Positions 39,109 to 48,455 of a DNA stretch of 64,000 nt are shown one piece after another. The position numbers and the translations under genes were made by a program. How positions within the stretch are numbered: the first letter of the stretch is position 1; the number at the start of each line of letters is the position of its first letter. The notes under the pieces are model-generated. The model saw only the letters and a list, made by a program, of their open reading frames with translations. It was not told the origin of the DNA and did no database searches. The stretch is from Verrucomicrobiota bacterium (GTDB lineage: Bacteria; Verrucomicrobiota; Verrucomicrobiia; Opitutales; Opitutaceae), in the NCBI GenBank assembly GCA_023391285.1, contig JAEWBF010000133.1, positions 1 through 64,000 on the forward strand. The letters run 5' to 3'.

Positions 39109-41475
39109 ATGAGCCTGCTCGATCGCAAAATGCTGCGGGACCTGCGGGCGCTGAAATCGCAGGCCTTCGCCGTGGCGCTGGTGATGGCGTGCGGGCTGGC
39201 GATGATGATCATGACGCGCTCGCTGATCCTCTCGCTCGAGACGACGCGCGACGATTACTACCGCGAGTATCGTTTCGCGGAAGTGTTTGCGCAGTTGAAG
39301 CGCGCGCCTGACGCGGTCGCGCAAGAATTACGCGCGATCCCGGGTGTGGCCGCGGTGCAGACCGGAATCGTGCTGCAGGCGACGCTCGATCTGCCGAGCA
39401 TGCTGGAACCGGCGGTGGGATCGTTTCACTCGCTGCCGGAGCAAGGTGAGCGGGAGATCAACCGGTTATATTTGCGACGTGGACGGTTGCTCGTGGGGCG
39501 CCAGTCGCAAGGAGAGTTGCTCGTGGGGGAGGCGTTTGCGGAGGCGCACGGATTGCAACCGGGCGACGAAATTGCGGCGGTGCTTTACGGGCGGCGGCAG
39601 ACGTTTCGGATCGCGGGCATCGTGCTTTCGCCGGAGTTCGTGTTTGAAGCGCCGCCGGGCGCGGCGCTGCCGGACAATCGGACGTATGGCGTGTTTTGGG
39701 TGCCGTATAAAGAACTCGCGGCGGCGACCAACATGGACGGAGCGTTCAACCAAGTCGCGATCACGCTCGCGCCGGGAGCGTCGGAGCGGTCGGTGATTGC
39801 GGCGGTGGATCGGGTGCTGCGGCCGTATGGCGGACGCGGCGCATATGGGCGCGAGATGCATCCGTCGCACACGCGCGTGCGCGACGAGATCCGCGTGTTG
39901 AAAGGATTGTCGGTGGGATTTCCGCTGGTGTTCTTGAGCGTGGCGGCGTTCATGACGAACGCGGTGATGAACCGGCAGATCACGCTGCAGCGGGAGCAGA
40001 TCGCGATGTTGAAGGCGTGTGGATTCAGCAACCGGGAAGTCGGCTGGCACTACTTCCGGTTTGCGCTGGTTATCGTGGCGGCGGGCACGGTCATTGGTGC
40101 GGCGGGGGGAATCGTGCTGGGGACGCGGCTGGTGGAGATGTATCATCTGTTTTTTCGATTTCCCGCGCTCGAGTTTCTGGTGGCGCGAGGGGTGTTGGGC
40201 GGCGCGGTGGTGGTGAGTGCGCTGGCGGCGTTTGCGGGAGTTTGGGGAGCGGTGAGGGCGGCGGTGCGGTTGCCGCCGGCGGAGGCGATGCGACCGGAGC
40301 CGCCGTCGAATTTCCGGCCGTCGGTGGCCGAGCGGATGGGATTGGGCGCGCGGCTTTCGGTGTCGTTGCGCATGGCGCTGCGCAACATCGAGCGGAGGCC
40401 GGTGCGAGCGTTGCTGACGGGTGTGGCGCTGGCGCTGGCGACGGGGATTTTGATCGTGCCAAGCGCCTTGCGCGACGGGATCGACTACGTGCTCGATTAT
40501 CAATGGGACGTGGTGCAGCGGCAGACGGTTTATGTGTCCTTGATCGAGCCGGGACCGGCGCGGGCGATCGCGGATTTTCGAAGCCTGCCGGGGGTGATCA
40601 CGGCGGAACCGGTGCGGGCGGCGCCGGTTGAGCTCGCATCGGGAGGGTTGGTGCGGCGGATCGGGCTCACGGCGCTGCCCTCGCGGACGTTGTTGAACCG
40701 CGTGGTCGACGCGAACGGACGCCAGATCGAGCTGCCGCCGCAAGGCATCGTGTTGTCGGCGAAACTCGCGGACGTGCTCGGCGTGAAGCCGGGCGATCTG
40801 CTCAACGTGCGCGGGCTCGAAGGAAAACGACCGGCGCTGGTGGTGCCGGTGGCGCGGCTCTCCGAAGATTTCGCGGGCACCGCGGCGTTCATGGAGATCG
40901 GCGAACTGAACCGGCTGCTCGGCGAAGGCGATCGGATCACGGGAGCGTTTCTCACGGTCGCGGAAGGAAGCTGGGAGGAGTTTCTCCGGGCGATGAAGGA
41001 AACGCCGCGAGCGAGCAGCGTTGTAGTCAAATCGCGGATACGGGAAAGCTTTCGGAAAACGACGGCGGAGAGCATTGGGTTGCTGCAGAAACTCTACATG
41101 GGATTCGCGGTGGTGGTGGCGCTGGGGATCGTCTACAACAGCGCGCGAATTTCGTTGTCGGAGCGGCAGCGCGAACTGGCGACGCTGCGGGTGGTGGGTT
41201 TCACGCAGGCGGAGGTCGGTGCGGTCCTGGTGAGCGAACTGGCGATTCTCACTTTTGCGGCCCTGCCGGCGGGGTTGATGATCGGCTCGGCGTTTGCGGC
41301 GGGGATTATCCACTCGGTGAATACGGAGTTCGTGCGGGTGCCGGTGATCCTGACGATGGCGAATTACAGCCTCGCGGTGCTGGTGGTGGTGCTCGCGGCG
41401 GCGATTTCCGCGCTGGCGGCCACGAGGCGGTTGAATCAACTCGATCTCGTCGGCGTGCTCAAAGCGCGCGATTGA
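39109..41475 (+). CDS. ABC transporter permease with two FtsX-like domains
   Basis: The 788-residue inner-membrane protein has the first membrane span at about 17-40 (SQAFAVALVMACGLAMMIM), a large periplasmic MacB-like domain to about 255, three spans near 265-385, another N-terminal-type span near 430, a second periplasmic domain and three final spans at about 670-780. This duplicated FtsX layout is that of DevC/YbjZ-like or lipoprotein-type exporters. The start is ATG 39109; an earlier ATG at 39091 is provided by the adjoining repeat. It partners the upstream ATPase and the downstream adaptor. Confidence 0.93.
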   Translation: MSLLDRKMLRDLRALKSQAFAVALVMACGLAMMIMTRSLILSLETTRDDYYREYRFAEVFAQLKRAPDAVAQELRAIPGVAAVQTGIVLQATLDLPSMLEPAVGSFHSLPEQGEREINRLYLRRGRLLVGRQSQGELLVGEAFAEAHGLQPGDEIAAVLYGRRQTFRIAGIVLSPEFVFEAPPGAALPDNRTYGVFWVPYKELAAATNMDGAFNQVAITLAPGASERSVIAAVDRVLRPYGGRGAYGREMHPSHTRVRDEIRVLKGLSVGFPLVFLSVAAFMTNAVMNRQITLQREQIAMLKACGFSNREVGWHYFRFALVIVAAGTVIGAAGGIVLGTRLVEMYHLFFRFPALEFLVARGVLGGAVVVSALAAFAGVWGAVRAAVRLPPAEAMRPEPPSNFRPSVAERMGLGARLSVSLRMALRNIERRPVRALLTGVALALATGILIVPSALRDGIDYVLDYQWDVVQRQTVYVSLIEPGPARAIADFRSLPGVITAEPVRAAPVELASGGLVRRIGLTALPSRTLLNRVVDANGRQIELPPQGIVLSAKLADVLGVKPGDLLNVRGLEGKRPALVVPVARLSEDFAGTAAFMEIGELNRLLGEGDRITGAFLTVAEGSWEEFLRAMKETPRASSVVVKSRIRESFRKTTAESIGLLQKLYMGFAVVVALGIVYNSARISLSERQRELATLRVVGFTQAEVGAVLVSELAILTFAALPAGLMIGSAFAAGIIHSVNTEFVRVPVILTMANYSLAVLVVVLAAAISALAATRRLNQLDLVGVLKARD

Positions 41476-41487
41476 TCACCGATTTTC

Positions 41488-42759
41488 ATGAAACCTTCCG
41501 CTCCCCCACCCTCTGGCAAGTCGAAGACCGCGCGCGGCGGCGGTCGTCGCGGATCGCGGCGCTGGCCGTGGGTCGCGGGCGCGGTGCTGCTGGCGCTGAT
41601 CGTGGCGGGCTTATGGCCGAAGCCGGTCCCGGTCGAAGTGGCGGAAATCACCCGCGGCGCGCTGGTGGTGACGGTGAGCGAGGAAGGAATGACGCGTGTG
41701 CGGAACCGCTATGTGATTTCCGCGCCGGTGGCGGGACAGTTGCGTCGCATCGATTGGAAGGCCGGAGCGGAGGTGAAGGCGGGAGAAACGCCGCTCGCGA
41801 CCATCGAGGCGACGGGTGCTGATTTTTTGGATACACGCACGCTGGCGCAGGCGGAGGCGCGCGTGCGGGCGTCGGAAGCGGGCGTGGCCGCCGCCGAGGC
41901 GCAGCGGGAGCGCGCGGCGGCGGCGGCGCAGACGTTCACCGCGGAGTTCGAACGGCTGCGGCAGTTGAGAGATACGGGGGCGATTTCCGCGCAGGAATTC
42001 GACGTGGCGGAGATGAGGGCGGTGACGGCGCAGCAGGAGGAACGGGCGGCGATGTTTGCGTTGCAGGTCGCGAGATTTGAGCTGGAGCAGGCGCGCGCGG
42101 TTTTGACGCGAGGAAATCCAACGGCCGAGCGCGCGGCGGAGACGATGGAGCCGTTGACGGTTTTCTCGCCGGTGGATGGAAGGATTTTGCGCGTGTATCA
42201 GGAAAGTGCGCGGGTGGTGCCCGCGGGTTTCGCATTGTTGGAGGTTGGCGATCCGGCGGATCTCGAGGCGCGCATCGAGGTGTTGTCGCGCGACGGCGTG
42301 GCGATCCGCACGGGTGCGCGCGTGATGATCGAGCAGTGGGGAGGAGCCCAGCCGCTGGAGGCGCGCGTGCGCTGGGTCGAGCCGTCGGCTTTCACGAAGA
42401 TCTCGGCGCTAGGCGTCGAGGAGCAGCGCGTGTATGTCGTGGCGGATTTCGTGTCGCCGATCGAGGACCGCCCCACCCTCGGCGATAATTACCGGGTAGA
42501 AGGAAGAATCGTGGTGTGGGAAGCGGACGACGTGCTCCGCGCGCCGGCGGGTGCGCTGTTTCAGCGTGGAGGGAAGTGGCAGACCTTTGTGTTGAAGGAC
42601 GGTCGAGCTCAGCTGCGGGCGTTGACGATCGGACGGTCGAACGGATTCGAGACGGAGATCGTCGAGGGACTCGCCGCAGGCGAACGCGTCATCGTCTATC
42701 CCGGCGACAGTGTTGGCGACGGGGTGCGCGTGAGGGAGATCGAAGTGAGTGCGCGTTAG
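41488..42759 (+). CDS. HlyD/MacA-type periplasmic adaptor protein
   Basis: The 423-residue protein has a Lys/Arg-rich cytoplasmic tail, one membrane anchor at about 27-41 (WVAGAVLLALIVAGL), a biotinyl-lipoyl-like half-motif (VISAPVAGQLRRIDWKAGAE), and a long alpha-helical coiled-coil hairpin at about 110-210 rich in Ala/Glu/Gln. The second lipoyl half follows (TVFSPVDGRILRVYQESARV), then a beta-barrel and membrane-proximal domain (ALTIGRSNGFETEIVEGLAAGERVI split across strands). It would bridge the FtsX-like permease to an outer-membrane channel; no TolC gene is in the window. It starts 12 bases after the permease stop. Confidence 0.93.
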   Translation: MKPSAPPPSGKSKTARGGGRRGSRRWPWVAGAVLLALIVAGLWPKPVPVEVAEITRGALVVTVSEEGMTRVRNRYVISAPVAGQLRRIDWKAGAEVKAGETPLATIEATGADFLDTRTLAQAEARVRASEAGVAAAEAQRERAAAAAQTFTAEFERLRQLRDTGAISAQEFDVAEMRAVTAQQEERAAMFALQVARFELEQARAVLTRGNPTAERAAETMEPLTVFSPVDGRILRVYQESARVVPAGFALLEVGDPADLEARIEVLSRDGVAIRTGARVMIEQWGGAQPLEARVRWVEPSAFTKISALGVEEQRVYVVADFVSPIEDRPTLGDNYRVEGRIVVWEADDVLRAPAGALFQRGGKWQTFVLKDGRAQLRALTIGRSNGFETEIVEGLAAGERVIVYPGDSVGDGVRVREIEVSAR

Positions 42760-42768
42760 CAGACGCGT

Positions 42769-43350
42769 TTACGGGAACAGCCATTCGTGGCGCCAGGTGT
42801 CGCCTTCGCGGGCGAAGCGTTCGCGGTCGTGATGACGAAACGGGCGCTGCGCCCAGAACTCGATACGCTCGGGAATGACGCGGAAGCCGGACCAGTGGGG
42901 AGGACGTGGGACGGAGCCGAGCGGAAAACGCGCCGCGACGCTCGCGACAGCGGGCGCGAGGGCGAAGCGGGAGGGCATGGGTTGCGATTGGCGCGAAGCC
43001 CATGCGCCGAGCTGGCTCAGGCGCGGGCGGGTGGCGAAATAGGCGTCAGCTTCCGCGTCGGTGCATCGTTCGACCGTGCCCTCGATGCGGACTTGTCGCT
43101 CGAGTTTGGGCCAATGGAAGCAGAGAGCGGCGCGCGGGTTGGCGTGGAGATCTGCGGCTTTGGGGCTGTCGAGGTTGGTATAGAATACGAAGCCCCGTGG
43201 ACCGTGAGCTTTCAGCAGCACCATGCGCACGCTGGGTTGGCCGGATGCGTCGGCGGTGGCGAGGGCGCAGGCGGTATGATCGTGAAGTTCGTTCGCTTCG
43301 GCGTCGGAAAACCACGTGGCGAAGAGGGAGATCGGATCCGGCATCGGCAT
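42769..43350 (-). CDS. pdxH: Pyridoxine/pyridoxamine 5'-phosphate oxidase
   Basis: The 193-residue FMN enzyme oxidises PNP or PMP to pyridoxal phosphate. Visible family segments are PDPISLFATWFSDA, ALATADASGQPSVRMVLLKA, FVFYTNLDSPKAADL, NPRAALCFHWPKLERQVRIE and ATRPRLSQLGAWASRQSQPM, with VPRPPHWSGFRVIPERIEFW near the end. The canonical C-terminal W...RL.P reads WRHEWLFP here, lacking the usual Arg of RL.P. It is convergent with the adaptor gene (9-base gap) and divergent from mnmE. Confidence 0.95.
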   Translation of the reverse strand: MPMPDPISLFATWFSDAEANELHDHTACALATADASGQPSVRMVLLKAHGPRGFVFYTNLDSPKAADLHANPRAALCFHWPKLERQVRIEGTVERCTDAEADAYFATRPRLSQLGAWASRQSQPMPSRFALAPAVASVAARFPLGSVPRPPHWSGFRVIPERIEFWAQRPFRHHDRERFAREGDTWRHEWLFP

Positions 43351-43474
43351 GGCGCTAGGATTGCGCGTGCGCGGCGGGCGGGCTCGTTAGGAGTTGGCGA
43401 AAGCTGCGCGGCGATTGGCCGGGCGGGCGGAATTCGCGTTGCGTTCAGGGGCGTCCCGCTATGGTGGGGCGTTT

Positions 43475-44833
43475 GTGCCGCTCATTCATGACACCATCGC
43501 AGCTCTGTCGACTCCTGTAGGGACGTCGGGTTTGGCGGTGCTGCGGGTAAGTGGATCAGAGGTCGCGCGGCTCGTTGAAGGGATCTTTGGGAAGCTGCCG
43601 CGGGCGCGAGAAGTGCAGCGCGGAGAATATCGAGATCGGAGCGGTGTGGTGCTGGATGACGTGATGTTCGTGGTTTTGCGCGGGCCGAAGTCTTATACGG
43701 GCGAGGATACGTTGGAGATCTCGTGTCATGGTAATCCGTTCATTGTAAGACGGATACTGGATGATTTGGTCATGCGGGGGTGTCGGTTGGCCGAGCCGGG
43801 TGAGTTTACGCAGCGAGCTTTTTTGAGCGGGCGGATGGATTTGAGTCAGGCAGAGGCCGTGATGGATGTGATTCATGCGCGGAGCGAACGTGCGCTGGAG
43901 GCGGCTAACCGGCAGTTGCGCGGGGCGCTCGGACGGAGGGCGGCTGCGGCGGTGGAGCGGCTGCTGGGCGTGATTGCGCGGGTGGAGGCGTATATCGACT
44001 TCCCGGAAGAGGATTTGCCGCCTGAGGACCAAGCCGTGGTGGAGGACGGCATAAAAAGCATCGCGGCGGATGCGGCTAAGCTGCGCGCTACGAAGCACTA
44101 CGGCGATGTGTTGCGTGGGGGATTGCGGACGGTGATCGTCGGTAAGCCTAATGCGGGGAAGAGTAGCTTGTTGAATCGACTGGTCGGATACGAGCGAGCG
44201 ATTGTCAGTCCCGAGCCCGGCACCACGCGCGACTTCATCGAAGAACAGATCATGATCGGGCCGCACTCGGTTAGACTTATTGATACGGCGGGACTGAACC
44301 CCTCTCCTACCCTGTTGGAAGGCTTCGGGATCGAGAAGACGCGAGAACGGATTGAGGATGCCGATTTGGTGCTGGTGGTGGTGGACGCCTCGGCGGGCGA
44401 AAGGGTTCATTCTGTTGATCATCAGTTGGTTAGCGGAGGCTCCCCTACTCTGTTGGTGAAAAACAAGATCGATTTGGTTGCGATCTCGGAAGGAAATGGA
44501 GCGACAGAATCCACTCTGGAGGAGGTCTCTGTTTCGGCCAGGACCGGAGAAGGGTTGGACGATCTCGTTGCAATGATCGCGAGGTTTGCGGACCGTCTGC
44601 AGACGGATACCGGAGACGAAACGATCGCGATCAACGCACGACACGCAGCCGCACTGGTGGAGGTAGAACGCTGCGCGGCGGCAGCGCTCGACAAGCTTAA
44701 GCGCGGTGAGCCGATGGAACTGCTCGCCAGCGATCTCCGCGGCGCCCTTCACGCGTGGGAAGAAATTTCGGGGAAGATCGATAACGAACGGATGCTCGAT
44801 CAGCTGTTCGCGACTTTCTGCATCGGGAAATAG
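43475..44833 (+). CDS. mnmE: tRNA modification GTPase MnmE
   Basis: The 452-residue protein has the N-terminal tetrahydrofolate-binding domain (DTIAALSTPVGTSGLAVLRV), a helical domain, and an inserted G domain with G1 GKPNAGKSSLLN, the G2/G3 region GTTRDFIEEQIMI and DTAGL, and G4 VKNKIDL. The C-terminal FCIGK motif is intact. With MnmG it installs carboxymethylaminomethyl at U34 of tRNA. The start at GTG 43475 gives the usual N-terminus; the longer TTG start at 43394 adds 27 unrelated residues. mnmG follows 13 bases later. Its composition is less G-skewed than upstream plus-strand genes. Confidence 0.97.
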   Translation: MPLIHDTIAALSTPVGTSGLAVLRVSGSEVARLVEGIFGKLPRAREVQRGEYRDRSGVVLDDVMFVVLRGPKSYTGEDTLEISCHGNPFIVRRILDDLVMRGCRLAEPGEFTQRAFLSGRMDLSQAEAVMDVIHARSERALEAANRQLRGALGRRAAAAVERLLGVIARVEAYIDFPEEDLPPEDQAVVEDGIKSIAADAAKLRATKHYGDVLRGGLRTVIVGKPNAGKSSLLNRLVGYERAIVSPEPGTTRDFIEEQIMIGPHSVRLIDTAGLNPSPTLLEGFGIEKTRERIEDADLVLVVVDASAGERVHSVDHQLVSGGSPTLLVKNKIDLVAISEGNGATESTLEEVSVSARTGEGLDDLVAMIARFADRLQTDTGDETIAINARHAAALVEVERCAAAALDKLKRGEPMELLASDLRGALHAWEEISGKIDNERMLDQLFATFCIGK

Positions 44834-44846
44834 CGGGGATTTATTT

Positions 44847-46730
44847 GTGCGATATTCGGACACTCCTTTCGACGTAATCGTCTGCGGAGCCGGCCACGCC
44901 GGCATAGAAGCGGCGTTGGCGGCTGCGCGCCGCGGTGCCTCTACCCTACTCCTGACCGGCAATCTGGACACGGTTGGACAGATGAGCTGCAATCCGGCTA
45001 TCGGCGGCCAAGCCAAGGGCCAGCTCGTGCGAGAAATCGACGCGCTTGGGGGCGAGATGGCGATCAACACCGACGTTACCGGGATACAGTTCCGGCTTTT
45101 GAACGAATCTAAAGGGCTGGCGGTTCAGTCGCCGCGCGCGCAATGCGACAAGAAAGCCTACCAATTCAGGATCAAGCACACGCTGGAGCTTCAGCCGAAC
45201 CTTCAGTTGTTCCAGGCTACGGTGACGGGATTGATCTTTGAAGATGGTGCCGTGGTGGGATGTCGGACGAACCTGGACCTCGAATTTCTGGGGAGGACGG
45301 TGGTGATTACGACCGGAACCTTCCTGCGAGGCCTGATGCACATCGGCCAGAACAAGAACGAAGGTGGCCGTTTGGGGGATTTCAGCGCAAAGACGCTCTC
45401 AGCCAGTTTGGCGGAAGCCGGAATCGAGTTGCGGCGGTTGAAGACGGGGACGCCGCCGCGACTGCTGGGGCGGAGCCTGGATTTCAGTAAAATGACCGAG
45501 CAGCGCGGGGACGAGGCGCCGACGTTGTTCGCGTTCCACGACACGCGCCAGGACCAGGGTTTGTTCCACGTGGAACAAACCGGCGAGCAGCGGGTGGGGT
45601 GGCAGCCGGGTTGTGAACAAGTTTCGTGCTGGATGACCTACACGACCGAGGAGTCGGCGCGGCTAGTGCGGGATAACCTCACAAAGTCCGCGATGTATAG
45701 CGGGAACATAGAGGGCGTGGGACCAAGGTATTGCCCAAGTATCGAAGACAAATTCGTGCGGTTTGCCGACAAGCCGAGGCACCTTCTTTTCCTCGAACCA
45801 GAGGGCAGATCGACAAACGAATTTTATGTGAATGGCTTGTCAACAAGTCTGCCCTTCGAGGTGCAGATGCAGCTGGTGAGAAGCGTTCCGGGGCTCGAAA
45901 AGGCGGTGCTTCTGCGGCCGGCCTATGCGGTTGAGTATGATTTTGCGCCGCCCACACAGCTGAAGCCCTCGTTGGAATCCAAGAAGGTAAGAGGGCTGTT
46001 CCTTGCCGGCCAAATCAATGGCACATCCGGCTATGAGGAGGCCGCGGCCCAAGGGTTGGTCGCAGGAGTGAATGCGGTCGCTTTCCTACGAGGGGAGGAG
46101 CCGCTGGTGATCCGTCGCCACGAGGGATATATCGGCGTATTGATCGACGATCTGGTGACGAAGGGAACGAATGAACCTTATCGGATGTTCACGAGCCGGG
46201 CTGAGCACCGTCTGATGTTTAATCACGGAAGTGCGGAGCTCAGGTTGCGGCATCATGCGCGCCGCTACGGTTTGCTTCCCTCCGGTAGAATGGAACGCGT
46301 GGACGCAAAGGCGGCGGCGATCGCGGGTTGGATCACGCGGTTTGAGCAGGAAAGGGTAGGGGGGCTGACATGGGGAGAGCGAATTAGGCGAAATGAGCCT
46401 GATCTTGCGCTGCCGAGGGAGTTTCGTGCCGAAAGCCCGGAAGTTCAGCAGGAAGTTGTCTATCAAACGGCCTACCAAGGATATCTGGATCGGGAGCGTC
46501 GGCAGATTGAGAAGCTCGGACATGCTGAAGCGATCCGTATTCCCGAGGCGATCGACTTTCTTCAACTGCGTGGGCTTCGCCGCGAAAGTGCGCTAAAACT
46601 GGCTGAGATCAAACCAGCGACGCTGGGGCAGGCAGGTCGTATAAGTGGTGTTAACCCGGCGGATATCAACGTCTTAATGGTGGCTATCGAGGCGGATAAG
46701 CTGAGGCGGCAAGAGGGAGGGCGCGCGTGA
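44847..46730 (+). CDS. mnmG: tRNA uridine-5-carboxymethylaminomethyl modification enzyme MnmG
   Basis: The 627-residue FAD protein has the dinucleotide site DVIVCGAGHAGIEAALAAAR, QMSCNPAIGGQAKGQLVREI, TGTFLRGLMHIGQ, RLKTGTPPRL, PRYCPSIEDKFVRF and the FAD-closing GQINGTSGYEEAAAQGLVAG. It partners MnmE. The start is GTG 44847, preceded by ggggat; the frame upstream overlaps mnmE. A stretch of about 18 residues, GLFHVEQTGEQRVGWQPG, before the conserved CWMTYT segment appears extra relative to other MnmG proteins I recall and is encoded by DNA containing a parS-like palindrome. trmB overlaps the stop by 4 bases. Confidence 0.97.
   Translation: MRYSDTPFDVIVCGAGHAGIEAALAAARRGASTLLLTGNLDTVGQMSCNPAIGGQAKGQLVREIDALGGEMAINTDVTGIQFRLLNESKGLAVQSPRAQCDKKAYQFRIKHTLELQPNLQLFQATVTGLIFEDGAVVGCRTNLDLEFLGRTVVITTGTFLRGLMHIGQNKNEGGRLGDFSAKTLSASLAEAGIELRRLKTGTPPRLLGRSLDFSKMTEQRGDEAPTLFAFHDTRQDQGLFHVEQTGEQRVGWQPGCEQVSCWMTYTTEESARLVRDNLTKSAMYSGNIEGVGPRYCPSIEDKFVRFADKPRHLLFLEPEGRSTNEFYVNGLSTSLPFEVQMQLVRSVPGLEKAVLLRPAYAVEYDFAPPTQLKPSLESKKVRGLFLAGQINGTSGYEEAAAQGLVAGVNAVAFLRGEEPLVIRRHEGYIGVLIDDLVTKGTNEPYRMFTSRAEHRLMFNHGSAELRLRHHARRYGLLPSGRMERVDAKAAAIAGWITRFEQERVGGLTWGERIRRNEPDLALPREFRAESPEVQQEVVYQTAYQGYLDRERRQIEKLGHAEAIRIPEAIDFLQLRGLRRESALKLAEIKPATLGQAGRISGVNPADINVLMVAIEADKLRRQEGGRA
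45562..45577. promoter_or_regulatory. parS-like ParB-binding palindrome within mnmG
   Basis: The 16-base palindrome TGTTCCACGTGGAACA lies at the centre of a perfect 24-base palindrome (45558-45581). It equals the near-universal chromosomal parS consensus (TGTTNCACGTGNAACA). It encodes the peptide LFHVEQ in an extra loop of MnmG. parS sites sit near the origin and nucleate ParB spreading and chromosome segregation. Confidence 0.8.
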
Positions 46731-47359
46731 GTCCTACGGAGCAATCGTCGCTTCTTCCCGCCAGCCGTCCAGAGCATCAAGCTGTGCTCCAAGCGCGGCG
46801 GGCTGATTTGATTGTGGCGTTACGTAGTCTGCTCCCGCAGGGCTCCTCGGAAATCGTGTGGGAGGTGGGATGTGGTCATGGGCACTTCCTGGAGGCGTAT
46901 GCCAAAGCGCATCCGCAGCGGGTCTGTATCGGCATCGATATCGAGAGCGACCGCGTGAACCGCGCGCGTCGGAAGCGGGATCGGGCGCAGCTCGCGAATT
47001 TGCACTTCTTACGGGCTGAGGCGCGGCTCTTCGTTGAAACGCTTCCTCCGGAGGTTCGCTTCACGTCGGTGTTCGTTCTTTTTCCGGACCCTTGGCCGAA
47101 GCTTCGGCATCATAAGCATCGGGTGATGCAAAAGGACTTTCTGACTGCGGTCGCGGAGCGGATGTCGGCCGGGGGCCGGCTGTATTTCCGGACGGACGAC
47201 CTCGATTATTTCGCGTGGGCGGAGCGGTTGATTCATGAGCACCCGCGTTGGCAGTTGATCGCCGGCGAGTGGGAATTCGAACATCAGACGGTTTTTCAGA
47301 GCCGGGCGGCGCACTATCGCTCGCTCATCGCCGAAGCGGTGCCGAACGCGCTCTCATAA
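46727..47359 (+). CDS. trmB: tRNA (guanine-N7-)-methyltransferase
   Basis: The 210-residue SAM-dependent enzyme methylates G46 of tRNA. The SAM-binding motif is WEVGCGHGHFLEAYAKAHPQ, followed by GIDIESDRVNRARRK and the family signature VFVLFPDPWPKLRHHKHRV. The GTG start overlaps the mnmG stop (GTGA), so the two are translationally coupled. In many bacteria the position after mnmG is held by rsmG; here a tRNA methyltransferase takes that place between mnmG and the atp operon. Confidence 0.94.
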   Translation: MSPTEQSSLLPASRPEHQAVLQARRADLIVALRSLLPQGSSEIVWEVGCGHGHFLEAYAKAHPQRVCIGIDIESDRVNRARRKRDRAQLANLHFLRAEARLFVETLPPEVRFTSVFVLFPDPWPKLRHHKHRVMQKDFLTAVAERMSAGGRLYFRTDDLDYFAWAERLIHEHPRWQLIAGEWEFEHQTVFQSRAAHYRSLIAEAVPNALS

Positions 47360-47478
47360 GATCGCCCGCGCGGTTTTCCGGTCCCACTTATTTGTCGTGA
47401 GGAGCTCGGATTGCGGCTTTTCGGGGGTTGACGGAGCATACGGCAAACTCCTTTCTCTCCCATTTCCCGCGGCTAACC

Positions 47479-48381
47479 ATGCCGCCACACCACATGTCCC
47501 GGGTCACTAAACTCCTCTCGATTTTCGTCGCCTACGTTCTTGGTTCATCGCTGCTCCTCGCGGAGGGCGTTGCGCCCAGCGCAGCCAAGCTGGTTGAGAT
47601 CGGAGGCTTCACGATCACGAACGCGATGGTGACGGGCTGGATCATCTCGCTGCTTCTCGTGACGCTGGTGCTCTGGCTGATCGGAAAACCTTCCGTCGTT
47701 CCATCGAAGGGCCAAGCGGTGATCGAGTCGTTGATGGAGGGATTGCGCGGCATCCTCGAGCCGATCGTCGGCAAGAAAGCGTTCCCGGCGGCGTTCCCGC
47801 TGCTCGTCACGTTTTTCATCTTTATTCTATTTCATAACTGGATGGGCCTGCTGCCGGGTGTCGGCACGATCGGCAACGGCGTGGTGGATGCCGAAGGTCA
47901 CTTCCATCTGACGCAGCCTTGGATCCGTCCGCACAATGCCGACTTCAACGGGACCATCGCGCTGGCGCTCATTTCGTTCGGTGCTTGGGCGATCATCGTC
48001 TTCAAGTATGTCGGTCCGAAAATGATCCTCTGGGATCTCTTCGGTAACAAAGCCGACAAGAAAGAAACACCCGTCTGGCTCTATCCGTTTCTGTCGATCG
48101 TGTTCCTCGTGGTCGGGTTCATCGAGGTGTTCTCCATCATGATCCGGCCGTTCACGCTGTCCGTCCGTCTTTTTGGCAACGTGTTTGGCGGCGAGAATCT
48201 GCTCCACGGCACCAGCTTCATCCCGGTGTTCTATTTCATGGAGCTCCTGGTCGGTGTGATTCAGGCATTCGTCTTCACGCTTCTCACCGCGGTTTACATC
48301 GGACTCCTCGCCAACCACGAAGGCGGCGACCACGCCCATGATGAAGAGCACGGCCACGCTCCGGCGGAAGCGCATCACTGA
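47479..48381 (+). CDS. atpB: ATP synthase F0 subunit a
   Basis: The 300-residue membrane subunit forms the half-channels for ion entry and exit. The conserved helix IRPFTLSVRLFGNVFGGENL carries the essential Arg, and FILFHNWMGLLPG with the C-terminal VIQAFVFTLLTAVYIGL are characteristic. The N-terminus looks like a signal or first helix (VTKLLSIFVAYVLGSSLLLA), and the tail is His/Glu/Asp-rich. ATG 47479 is chosen; ATG 47494 is also possible. A -35-like TTGACG at 47428 lies in the 119-base leader, but no convincing -10 is seen. No atpI gene precedes it. Confidence 0.95.
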   Translation: MPPHHMSRVTKLLSIFVAYVLGSSLLLAEGVAPSAAKLVEIGGFTITNAMVTGWIISLLLVTLVLWLIGKPSVVPSKGQAVIESLMEGLRGILEPIVGKKAFPAAFPLLVTFFIFILFHNWMGLLPGVGTIGNGVVDAEGHFHLTQPWIRPHNADFNGTIALALISFGAWAIIVFKYVGPKMILWDLFGNKADKKETPVWLYPFLSIVFLVVGFIEVFSIMIRPFTLSVRLFGNVFGGENLLHGTSFIPVFYFMELLVGVIQAFVFTLLTAVYIGLLANHEGGDHAHDEEHGHAPAEAHH

Positions 48382-48455
48382 TCCCTTTTCCGTCGGGAGC
48401 GTGCCAAGCGTGCGCACGACGGGCATCCACAAAACAAATACAACCACCACCACCC

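Noticed and set aside
43499..43530. A TCGCCCTACC-type element at the start of mnmE (cctgtagggacgtcggg)
   Set aside because: The stretch encodes the conserved TPVGTSG segment of MnmE, so the likeness is explained by coding sequence.
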